From Datisca glomerata (taxonomy: Eukaryota; Streptophyta; Magnoliopsida; Cucurbitales; Datiscaceae), in assembly GCA_003255025.1 (NCBI GenBank), contig QANY01009128.1:613547-677546 (forward strand): 64,000 nt of DNA, given 5' to 3'. The notes beneath the pieces were generated by a model that worked only from the letters and a program-made list of their open reading frames with translations, ran no database searches and had not been told where the DNA came from. Positions within the stretch are counted from its first letter, which is position 1. Each line of letters begins with the position of its first letter. Of this stretch, positions 35,240 through 46,008 are shown in pieces. A program made the position numbers and the translations under genes.

Positions 35240-37640
35240 AACTTTTCTTTCAGTAATTTATATTTTGGTTTTATTACGAATAACCTATACCAACTGTGTA
35301 GAAAACTAACATTGTTATGGACATTAATACTAGTCTATAAATGATTTTAGTCTTTAAGTTTTGGTATGTGAGCTCCGAAGAATATGCATTCACACATGAA
35401 TCATTTATAGACTATGAAAGTAAAACATAACTCTTTTTGGTTAATATTAGCTTAATCAACCATGTTAGGGTGTTGCTAAATCTCAATACTTGATCCAATT
35501 AGTCTATCGTATAAATTGTTGCTCCAGATTTACTTGATTTGTGGGAACTTTTCAATCCAATATTATTAAGTCATTAGCTTTGTACAATGATTTAATCCTT
35601 TATGTTATTAGAGAGTTTATGTGACAATAATAGTATATTGTTATTAGAGAGTTGATAAATAGATCTAATCATATATGTTTACTATGTGCTCGCACAATGA
35701 TTGATGAAATAAATACGCACGCACATTCTGTTTGGTATGTAGTTAGATGTTAACATCTTGAATTATGTCATGCAATGACTAGACTTTCTTATCTTGGCAC
35801 CTAGATGTTTCATCATTTTTATTTATCCTTATAATCAGACAATAATTTAATTAAGATCTTAACAACACAAAGCCAAGAGTGCTGATGGTATGATCATGCT
35901 AACTGGAACTGTTTTGCACATATTACAACTGATGCACGTCTACAAATGATTTCCCATTTTGCCTAATCAAACCTGGATTCTGTGGCGATGGACTTCAGTG
36001 TGAAGGTGTGTTAAATATATGTTAAAAAACTTGCAGAGTGATTATATATGATTATTGCCTGTTCTTTTTAGAGCTTTGGACTTACTTTTTCTTTAAATTA
36101 TGCAACATAAAATATGCAGTATGGTATGATTTCATCCCCTTCTTCTACTTCCATCATTTTTATACTAGATATTTCTCAGGGTTTTATTATACATGAGATT
36201 TGAATGTCGATCTTTTCACTTTTATGTTGTTATTTTTTATATTATTTGACATTTCCTATACTTGTTTTCGTCAAACCCCTTGTAGAAATAATATATATTG
36301 TATGAACTGCTTATCCCTTTGCTTCTACTGTAATGTTGTGGATATGGTATTTTAAAGGCGAATGATGTTTGTTATACTTTGGATGATGAAATCTGGGGAC
36401 TTTAGTTTGAGGTGGAAGTTTGGTCAGAAAAAATTAAAGCATAAAAAACCAACCACATATTTATGCATTAAATTTTTCTCATACAATGATGCTAGTTTGA
36501 AGTTTATTTTGTGGATTCGTCCCCCAATTCAGAAAACTCATACTAAAAAAAGTATTGCATACTTGCTGCTACAATCATACGTTTTTGAATATCAAAAGTA
36601 CTTTAGAAAAAAAAACCTCAATAGTAAATTTAGCAAGTTATGGTATGCTGCATTTATCTTGTGATTTTATAGCATTCTAGTATAAAAGTAATGGAGATTA
36701 ATTATATTTGTCAATATGGACATTACTACTTTGAGGATTACTGCTTCTCCCCCTATCTATGACCTGAGGAACACAAATCACTGTGTTATGTGCTGTTTTA
36801 TAGCATTCTAGTGTTAGATTTGTATCTGTGGCATCAATGATGATAAGAATTTCAGTAGGATTGGAACTTGAACATAAAAAGACATGACGATGGATTGATG
36901 TATTAGTGAGTATGTGTATACTTCTACCTCATTTTTTTACTAGTGAGTATCTTCATATATGTTTGTAATTTTTTACTAGTGATGAGTCTATTTGTTGCAT
37001 TAGTATTTGGATTTAATTCATTGTAATTGTAATGTATATTAGTATGAGAAATTTAAACAAGTACATTGATTATATATATTTTTTAAAATGCAGGACTTAC
37101 AATCTCTTGAGACTTTTCAATTTGGCATCAAACTTTGAAGAGTTAAGCAACAAAAAATTGAAGTTATTTTGTAGCGTCTGTGAAATTTTTAGATATTTTT
37201 TTATTTTTTGAACAACACATTGTATTAGTAGACTAAGTACTGATACTTTTAGATGATAATTATGGATGATATTTTATGAAAATGAAATGATATTTGAATG
37301 TCTTTTAGTCAAGTAATGTAATAATTTTGAATTTTTAAATAGGTACGTAAAAGATGTGCATATAAATTGATTGAAAAAAATATCATTTATAAAATGCCAG
37401 AAAAATCTCTTTATAAGGGGTATAATTTATAACAAAAACTATATGAATGAGATTAAAAAAATCTTATGGTATCTGATTTAATATGATACAAAAATACCTG
37501 TGAACATTAAGTCACGAGAATTAAAAATACATGTTGAATAAAAGTAACATGAGTCGTAAAACCTCATTAAACAACGTTCTACATAAATTGAAAAATCCTG
37601 TAAAAAGCAAGATACCACATAAGTCTTCACATGAGGCGTT
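35240..37640. other. Rest of CACTA interior, no gene recognised
   Basis: AT-rich DNA without clear exons. A duplicated phrase, tggtatgtgagctccgaa, occurs near 34879 and 35362, each followed by a catgaatcatt word, so part of the interior is a local duplication of about 480 bases apart. A frame at 36362-36664 has no recognisable domain. Confidence 0.5.
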
Positions 37641-37760
37641 GCGTCTTGCGAAAAACACAGACTTTTAATATGATGGGCTGTCATAAGCGTCGCATGATCC
37701 ATGTGAATTACCTATCACGGGGATATCTACCTCTTATAGAATGTCATATTTCTTGTAGTG

Positions 37761-37820
37761 CATGTAGGATTCATGTAGACTACACAACGACTTCACGAGT
37801 ATCGTGTAAGAATCATGTAA
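37761..37820. repeat. TACACGA repeat, cluster 4 (right part)
   Basis: Continuation of the repeat unit interrupted by the CACTA element: catgtaggattcatgtag followed by actacacaacgacttcac. Confidence 0.75.
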
Positions 37821-37944
37821 GCTAATTAAACTTTATGACATTATTAAATAACAAACACAAGTATATTTCTATATTAATATTTAATTTAAGTCTACAAATG
37901 TCATTATTTGTATTTAAGTATCTTGGTCATCCCATTGAGATAAA

Positions 37945-39802
37945 AGAATTGGATTTCTGCACGTTTATCGGTTGTGACCAATTTGCCCACAACTTTTGCA
38001 CTTCCTTCTCACTAGTTCCTCATCTCCAGATGAAATTCTCTTTGTCCTAGGTCTTCCACTTTGGTGCCTTGTTATAGGTGGCAATACCACATTTTCATGA
38101 ACCTCCTGGCTGATGACCAAATCTGCTTGATCTCCGAGATGATGTATTATTTCTGCATACGCAATAATTAAAGCTTCATTTTTATAGAACCTCGAACACA
38201 TACTATACACGAAAATATTATGAGATATCTAGAAATGCATCAGTAAAATGAGTCATCAACCGATCAAATTTTGATTGACGGTATTCCTTTGTTGCTTTAA
38301 AAAACAATGCGACCACATCTTCCTTTTATAAAGTGATTTGATATTGGCCCATATGGAAGATGCAAGCTCCAGGAAGCGCATTGGGAAAGATAACATGTAC
38401 ACCATTTAGTCTACTTATATGCTTGTCAGATACAAAAACCAAGTTTTCTGGATCACCAATTACATCGTGAAGTTTACCCCTTTGTATTTGGTTTTTAAAG
38501 CGATTGCGTCAACAACAATTACATGCCGTATACAGCTGAACAATCCACTACCAGAGAGTCCAAGAGCCATAAAATAATATTTATAATGATATTTCTCATC
38601 GGTCTCTGTGTGTTGTTGTCTCTAAAAAATATGTAATATTGCTATATTAAAATATATAAAGTATATAGTGTACATGATGCGTACACGAGGTCCATGTAAC
38701 CATTGTGTAGACTACACGATGACTACACGAGATCAATGTAGACATCGTGTAGACCACACGATGACTACACGAGGTCCATATACTCATCGTGTAGTGTACA
38801 TGATGACTACACGAGATTAGTGTACCCTTCGTGTAGACTACACGATGGCTACATGGGGCTCATGTAGTACTCGTGTAGACATTAGGATGGTAAAATAAAA
38901 AATAAGTACCTGAATATTTTTTATTCTAACATATGACAATATGCCGAGAGCATCCTATAGTTGTCTTCAGAAGACCCTCAAACTACTTCGAAAGCATATT
39001 CTCTAGCCCTCCATGCCTTACGATAACTTATGTTGACATCGAAATCAAGCCGAACATCTTCAATTATGTCTTTTGGCCTATATATACGTCTGACAATCGT
39101 GTATTTGGACCTTATAAAATGACCAATCAATGAATATGTAGCCTGATGGTGTTCATGTCTCAATACTTTAAATGTGCGTGTATGTGTATTGATGAACTTT
39201 ATAACTTGAAGCATGAACAATTTTTCAATTTCATGTCCTGTAACCTCCATTGGCATGTTTTCTCGACACATACAAGTACCAATATTAACTGGTTTGACTT
39301 GAAGATCTGAAACTCAAAATTTCTCCTTATGGCCATCATACGAGCGACCTTAAGCAACTCGGTTTTATCACTTTACAAATCATCCATATTTATTGTGTCT
39401 GATACAAGCTGATTCAAATCAGCTCATGGCTCACTAGATCCAAAAGGTTGTTCATTTAAATCAGGTTGTGATGATAATGGATATGTGATCTCGAGTTCAA
39501 GTCCAGTATTCAAGTCTAGAATTCTCGTATGCCCGTCTCCGCTGATGGCTTTCATGGTCATCTTTATAGATTGCATCATCATACGCCTCCTGATCAAAAT
39601 CATTATCATCATCTCCATCAACATCAACCTCAACATCCTCGACATGACCAAAAACATCATTATAATGATAGTTCCTTTCAAAATGATCAACATTCTCAAA
39701 GCAAGGAACGCTTTCATGTAGAAGTTGACGTGACATTTGTGTTTCAGGAACCCAAATTTGATAAAACCCTGTAGTTTCAGGAACCCGAGATTGTTGTGAC
39801 AT
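37945..39802 (-). pseudogene. MuDR-like transposase (MURA type), decayed
   Basis: From ATG at 39802 the minus strand reads MSQQSRVPETTGFYQIWVPE, an acidic linker DVEVDVDGDDDNDFDQE, then after breaks MAIRRNFEFQIFKSNQLILV, the Mutator DNA-binding region. The middle reads RRIYRPKDIIEDVRLDFDVN and SYRKAWRAREYAFEVV. Then follow an IVVDA motif (first catalytic Asp) near 38520, a deletion, and FVSDKHISRLNGVHVIFPNA with the second Asp. The C-terminus has GRPRTKRI and a CCHC knuckle CKSCGQIGHNR, then a stop where Arg should be, and TC. Stops, frameshifts and an internal deletion show that it is not active. Confidence 0.8.
38660..38890. repeat. TACACGA repeat, cluster 5
   Basis: Units of gtccatgtaaccattgtgta and gactacacgatgactacacg inside the transposase region, where it probably sits in an intron between the DNA-binding and catalytic parts. 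Confidence 0.85.
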
Positions 39803-40129
39803 TGTGGTTTAACAAAGAACTGTAAATCTCTATCCTTTAAATTTCAGCAGGATAGCTGGGGACATGACTTCTATAAAGAAATTTGACAGATATATCATAC
39901 TTTGAGGGGTCTATTTGGAGTTCTTCATGAAATATACCCAATAACTCGTGATAAGTGCAATTAATTGATATCTCCAATAATTTGGTCCTTTCCACTAAAA
40001 GACCATATCGTATCATTTTTCACTCAATCTCCATCATGGATTACAAAAATTCAAACTTCAGACATATATGTATATACATCAATGAAGGAAGTTAGTACAA
40101 GAACAATACATAATGAAATAGAATATTAT

Positions 40130-40705
40130 ACAATGACTGTGTAGCCATCGTGTAGTGTACTCGAGACCTTCAGGAGTATCGTGTAGTCATCATGTAGACC
40201 TCATGTACTGTAATAGGTTCTACACGATGACTACACGATGATCGTATAGTTCCATCATGTAGTGTACACGAGGACTACACGATGATCATATAGTGTAATC
40301 GTGTAGTGTACACGATGACTACACAAGGATCGTGGAGGTAATCGTGCAGTGTACACGATGACTACACGAGGATCGTGTAGGTAATCATACAGTGTACACG
40401 GGGAGTACACAATCATCATGTGGTCATCCTGTACACTACACGAGGATCGTGTAGGTAATCATACAGTGTACACGGGGAGTACACGATCATCATGTGGTCA
40501 TCCTGTACACTACACGATAATCGTGTAGTGTAATAGATGCTACACCATACTTGTGAACTGCTGAAGAAGTTCCTGATGCACTACACGATGATCGTGTAGT
40601 GTACGCGAGGTCTTCACAGGGATCGTGTACCCTGCGTTACATGATGACTACACGAGACTCGTGTAGTACTTGTGTAGACCTCGTTTAACACTACATTATC
40701 ATCTT
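40130..40705. repeat. TACACGA repeat, cluster 6 (largest)
   Basis: About 570 bases of units such as cgtgtagtgtacacgatgac and tacacgaggatcgtgtaggt. A duplicated block of about 90 bases, gtaatcatacagtgtacacg followed by ggagtacac, begins near 40380 and 40461. It lies upstream of the transposase start. Confidence 0.85.
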
Positions 40706-41564
40706 GTAGTGATCAGTACGATAAATGAACTTCAAACAACATTCCAGAAAGAAGAAAACAAATAAATATTCCTATAAAACTCATGAACATGAAAAATCCA
40801 TTAAAATTCAAGCTTTCTAGAAAGAAGAAAAGAAAACTTATACATGTTTTAGAGAGAATAACTAACAATCTTTTACTGTTGCAGGAAGAAGGAAGAAGAG
40901 GAAGAAGAAGACGAAGAGGAAAATGAAGGATAAGTAGAAAAGGTGAAAAACGAATAAGGAGAAATGGGGAGGGCAGGAAGGTTTTGAGTGTTAAGTGAGT
41001 AGACCATGACATTTGATTTGACTGCTTATAAAAAGGGCAATAAAGAAAAAAAGTGAAAAATGATGGAAAAGTGGGTCAGGAGTTCACATGAGCAAAAATT
41101 AGTGTTGAACTTGATTTCTGTAAAATAATTAATGTAATGGACTACTTTATTCCAAAAATCAATCATATTTGTTTGATAGACTGATATATTTGTTTGTTTT
41201 ATTTTCAGAACATATAATTAGTAGCCAAATAGAAATAATTTTGGGTTGAACCTCTTATATTTCCGTTTAAAATATGGAAAAGATCTGCTTGAATTTATAT
41301 TCTAATTTTTTATTAAAAAATAGGAGAGTTAATTTTATAGGAGCATACAAAAATTGCAAAATATCGTCTTTTTAAGATTTCTAAATTATTTTCTTGAGAA
41401 AAAGATCTCTAATATTATTAATTAAAAAAGAAGCCACGTGGTTTCCTAATGAATTTCCATCCAAGTGATAATGTCAAATATTTTCTTGTTCAATTAGTTC
41501 GGCTAATCAAAGTGTCGGATGGGCACGTAACTTAATATATATATATAGCTATTATTAAAAAATA
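40706..41564. other. Flank of the Ulp1 element and AT-rich spacer
   Basis: A purine-rich stretch (40888-40985) resembles the linker tract of the Ulp1 arm. No transposon end was found. A TA run lies at 41535-41546. Confidence 0.5.
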
Positions 41565-44500
41565 GGTTAAAATATAAAATAGACCCCTACACTTTAACTA
41601 AATTACACTAAATATTTTTTTTTCATATTTTTATACCCTTGTATTTTGATTAAACTGTAAAATATACTCTTCAGTGACGTTTTTAGGGTTAAATCTAACA
41701 GAAAATTAACTCCGTCCATTCATCTCATTTCCGTCCATTTCCTTCAATTTCCTCCATTATTTCTCTCAATTTCTATTATTTCCTTCCATTACCTACACTA
41801 CTTTGCCCCTATAAATAACTCTCTTCTTTCCCCTCATTTTTAAACTCTCACTTCAGTTTCAACATTTTTTTTCAGATCTAGTTTCATACCATGTAAGAAG
41901 GAAATTTGATTCATCAACAAACTTTTTTTGCTTTCTTTTCATGTGTTAAAAAATATGCTTCATTCTGTAAAAAAACTACTCTGTAAATAAAACTGCTTCA
42001 TTCCTACTATAAAAATGGGCTTTCCCCATTTTTAAAATGTGTTTTCCCGACACCTAAACATGGCTTTCGGAACTGCTTCACAGAAGAAAAAAAACTGTTT
42101 CACAAAAAAAAAAATTGCTTCACCTAAAAATGACTTTCATATATTCATTATCACATAAATTCACAAAATATTCAGATCCAACCAAAATAGCCAGTATCTT
42201 AGACACAAATTCACAAAATAGCCAGCATATCATCAAATACTCACAATCAATACCACATATTTCTAATTACATTCATTTTCTTCCTAGGATTACTAGTCAG
42301 AATTGATTTCTTCCTAGAACTTCTAGGAAGTTGGACAATACTTGACGTTTCCTGAGATCCCTGCACAACAATTGACAATCCTTGAGATCTTATCACATCA
42401 GTTGTAATTCTTCGAACCTATTCAATAAGATGATTATTAAATAGTAAAAAACTAATAATAAATGTAAACGATAAATTTTAACAATACGTACTGGTAATGT
42501 TGTCCTCGGTGTAGCAGTCGATTATTCTCCAACACTTTGAGATTGGTGCATACTAGCAGCAACCTAAACAAAATTCAATAAAATTATATTACATTTATTT
42601 AATAAGATTATATTAAAATACAAACAGTCTTCTTTCGAATCTTCATTTTCGGGTTTAGAGGTTGCTTGCATGTTATGTTGTTATGCCTCCATCTAAAAAT
42701 ATGAAGTGAAGAAGGTTTCTCCCAATGGTAAGAATTAAGATAAGCCTAGAACAAATCTTAAGAATCCCCTACAAAAAGTTTATAGTGCTTTCATGAAATT
42801 TTGCCCCATTCTAATTATATGTCTTAACTATAGCAAATCCTATTTTTTGACAAACTAGTCGAAAAGTAGTGCTTCGCACGTATTAAAGAATTCTAAAATT
42901 ATATAATAAATCTTAAAATTATTATTAACATTGAAATAAATAAATAAACTTTCAAAATGTTATAAATCTAAAATAAAAAAGAACATAATAATGGTAATTT
43001 CTCATACTTACAAATAAACTACTACAAATAAAAGAAAATTTGAATATGTTGTGCATCATCTTGAAATGATAAATTATCTACAAGAATTTTTAAATTAAAG
43101 TACGCATGATCCTAATAAATTTATGTCGTAATATAAGATGAAAATAAATAAAAGAGAAAATTAAATATGACAAACTATTTTACTACGAATAATGAACATT
43201 GAAAATTATTACCTTTATTATAAAACTAAAAAAATTAAACATAAAAAGAAATCTTACAAACAGACAATAACTCATTGTATGGACTGAAATAATGTTTATG
43301 ATATAATGAATAATGACCTCTAAAATCATAACATGATTATTCACATTCCTAATAACATAATGGTATAAAATACTAAATTTTATAAAGTATTAGTGAATAG
43401 AATTATAAATGAATTAAACAAAAAATACGTAATATTACACTATATTTAGTGGGACTTAAAGGGTAAAAAAAGAAAATCAAAAGTTTCTCTCCCTAAGCCC
43501 ATTTTAATATAGTAGAATGAGGAGCCAATTGAGATATATTAAAATGTACGAATCCATTGCTTTTTGACAAATTATATGTTCCCCGTTCTTTTACTAACTA
43601 AATTTTTTTGGAGGGAAATTAGTCAATATAAATATTCAAAATTCAATATTAATTCAGTTAATTTCTACACAATCAGGTGATTTTTGTCAATAATTTTCAA
43701 GTAAAAGTTTTCATACAAAAGCAATAGGAAAAATGGAAGCAGCCAATTTGGATTGACAATATGAAAGACTTGACAATGTTAGAGGAAGATACCAAATACA
43801 TGCACAATTCAATGTTTACCATAAGGGTTTTCATGGAAGGACAAGATAATGAGAATGACAGTCAAGACGAGAAAAATGCTGAAATTTTACAAAAATTTAA
43901 GTTGGTAGGGATGAGGCACCTTTTCATAAATTCGTACAAGTAAACAGAGAAAACACCAAAATCAATTCAACTACATCTATAAGCCTTAGTTTCACACAAC
44001 GAAATCAGTTCATTTTAAACACCAAAATCAATTCAACTACTAATTTCAGCAAACCCTAATTTCATATAAATAAACCCTAATTTCAGAGATGCCGAGATTC
44101 AAAGAAAAAAAACCTAGAGGTTAAAAAATTCAGAGATTCAAAATCAGAAATTCAGAGATCCAAAAACTTATTTCATAGAAGAAGGAAAAGAGGAGAAGAT
44201 GAACGAGAAGAGGAGAGAAAGAAAGACAAGAGGAGAAGAAGAAAGACGAAGAAGATCTCACCTACAACGACAAAGCTTGGTCATGTCCGGTGAGAGAGGC
44301 TCCAGAAATTGTTGATCGCTGCTCCAACAAAAATCGAGCCATGAAAACCCATAATTGGAAGAAAAAAATGAATAATCAAAATATAGTACATATCCGAAAG
44401 AATTTCTCAAAAAAATTTGACCTCTTTAACCTTGAGATCTGGCCAAAAACCCGAATCCTAGCCCTCTTCCATCTCTGTCACGATGAAACCTTTCCCCCTC

Positions 44501-44777
44501 CCCTGTAATTTTCAATTTAGGGCGGTAAAAGACAAAGACTAAAAGTAAAAGTTAAAAAAGTTAAAAAAGACTAGCTTCACTTCACCTAACTTCCGTTAAT
44601 AGACGTTAGGCACGTGCGTGGCACGTGCCTTTTAAGGTTATTTTTTATGAAATTTCTAACGGGATGTATATTTTACAGTTTAGTCAAAGTGCAGAGATAT
44701 AAAAATATGAAGAAAAAAATATAGGGATATAATTTACAGTTTGATCAAAGTACATGAATGTATTTAACATTTTAGTC
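41565..44777. mobile_element. Long-TIR transposon, copy A (Mutator-like / Pack-MULE family)
   Basis: The left end reads ggttaaaatataaaatagac and the right end, in reverse complement, gactaaaatgttaaatacat. Inverted similarity continues about 140 bases inward, through actttgactaaactgtaaa and atatttttata blocks on both sides. The flanks aaaaaata (41557-41564) and agaaaata (44779-44786) may be an aged target duplication. It shares ends and inner blocks, such as atgactttcatatattcat, with copy B at 57809-60008. No transposase was found. A possible further insertion lies at about 42850-43570. A captured gene was not identified. Confidence 0.7.
42850..43570. other. Possible insertion nested in copy A
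   Basis: Similar words flank this AT-rich stretch: aatcctattttttgacaaac near 42827-42848 and aatccattgctttttgacaa near 43552-43571. This could be a long, imperfect target duplication like that of non-LTR elements, but no coding or tail signature was seen. Confidence 0.25.
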
Positions 44778-46008
44778 AAGAAAATAATCGTGATATTATT
44801 CATTTACAATAATCATCACTTTCATTATTCAAGATAAAATGTCATAATTAAGTGAGACCCTATTTGCTACATGAATAGTATGGATGTTTGTTTTTCTTAA
44901 TTTTGTTCTCACCATATTAATTAGAGATTAAGAAATAGAGTTTGTTTGTGTAATTTCTCTTAATTTGAATGTCTTAATCTATGGTTTGTAAGTGAATTGC
45001 TTCAATTCCATGAATGTCTGTCTACGTGTTAAAGAATGATAGGATTGACCAACACCAATTGAAAGAGAAGAGGTATGCCATGGAAAAATGGTCAAATTTC
45101 TAAAGGAAGATAATTTAAGAAATTACGTGAGAAAGGCATTTTACGGGATAAAAAATGATAATGTTTCGTTATTTTTAACACAAGTCAAAATATGATCCAC
45201 CACAGTTTCGTTAGATTCGGCTTTTAAGTTGTAGGAAAGGCAATTTGATTCATTCAATTGCAGATGTGGTCTTACGGAAAACGATCCCCTTGTTAAATTA
45301 GTTTTGGCATCAACGCCAACATCATCTTGGCATAAACTTGAGGTAAAAAGATAATTTTTATTTTTATTTTATTTTTGTTAGAACGAATCTAGACTACTCA
45401 TTTTTATAATAAACAGTCTATATTTAACATGATTCTCTCACCATCATGAAACAAAAGAGAATCACAATCCTAATCCTACTTATCTATTTAAATAATTTTG
45501 ACATTCAAAAAAATCCCTTTATTAAAATATCGGGCATCTAATAAAATATGTATTAACCGTGTTTGACAAGTATTTCTAAGACTCAGAAAAAGATGTCAAT
45601 TAAGGGAATAAAAAAAATAGAAGAAAATGTCAATTTAGTCCAAACAAGACTGAAAAATCAAGCAAGAAAAGCATTGGATGATGGATCCTTTTCTTTTATT
45701 GTGGAATGGAAAGCTTCTTAATAGTCTGAAGCAAAAAAACATCTGTACAAGAGATTGTAAATACAATTACAATCAATTTTTTTTTAAAATTTTTTTATTT
45801 TAACTGAAAAAATAAAGGAAATTCAGTTCTCAATTCATAATCAATAGCATAAGATTTGCAATTTACAATTTACAATTGAATGAGAAAATCACTGAATTCT
45901 GATAAGCAAATGAGTATGGTTTCTTGCAGAAAACCCTCATCAGGCTTTGTTGTGAAGAATCGCCAACTTATAAACACAAATTAGCAAGTGCTTGCTGAAT
46001 TTTCCTTT
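44778..46008. other. Intergenic AT-rich region
   Basis: No gene or clear element. It should include the 3' untranslated region of the TMEM245-like gene at its right edge. Confidence 0.6.

Larger units (their letters stand above)
33354..37760. mobile_element. Non-autonomous CACTA (En/Spm) transposon carrying host exons
   Basis: The ends are cactacaagaaatatga (33354-33370) and its exact reverse complement at 37744-37760, the classic CACTA terminus. The 3-bp target duplication is cat (33351-33353 and 37761-37763), and joining the flanks restores a TACACGA repeat unit. The element is 4407 bases. No transposase frame was found, so it would depend on another element. It contains a 40-bp tandem repeat (33836-33965), an unidentified exon pair (34199-34738) and two exons of a MENG-type methyltransferase (34996-35235). 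Confidence 0.92.
29011..41000. mobile_element. Ulp1-carrying Mutator-like element (Kaonashi/CUMULE type), decayed
   Basis: Two convergent coding arms identify it. On the plus strand lie a DUF1985-like region (29015-29760), an acidic linker (30480-31684) and a Ulp1 cysteine protease (32170-33041). On the minus strand lies a MuDR-like transposase (39802-37945). This layout is known from Ulp1-bearing Mutator-like elements of plants, including melon. Repeat clusters of TACACGA type are scattered through both arms. A 4.4 kb CACTA element (33354-37760) splits it. No clear terminal inverted repeats were found, so the ends given are estimates. Confidence 0.7.

Noticed and set aside
35925..36010. EGF-like fragment (PGFCGDGLQCEG) in the CACTA element
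   Set aside because: Too short, with no splice signals matched to it; could be chance.
36362..36664. Plus-strand 100-residue ORF in the CACTA element
   Set aside because: No domain, AT-rich composition, no splice context.
43761..43943. Short ORF in copy A (MKDLTMLEEDTKY)
   Set aside because: No recognisable family; kept only as a region to search for captured sequence.
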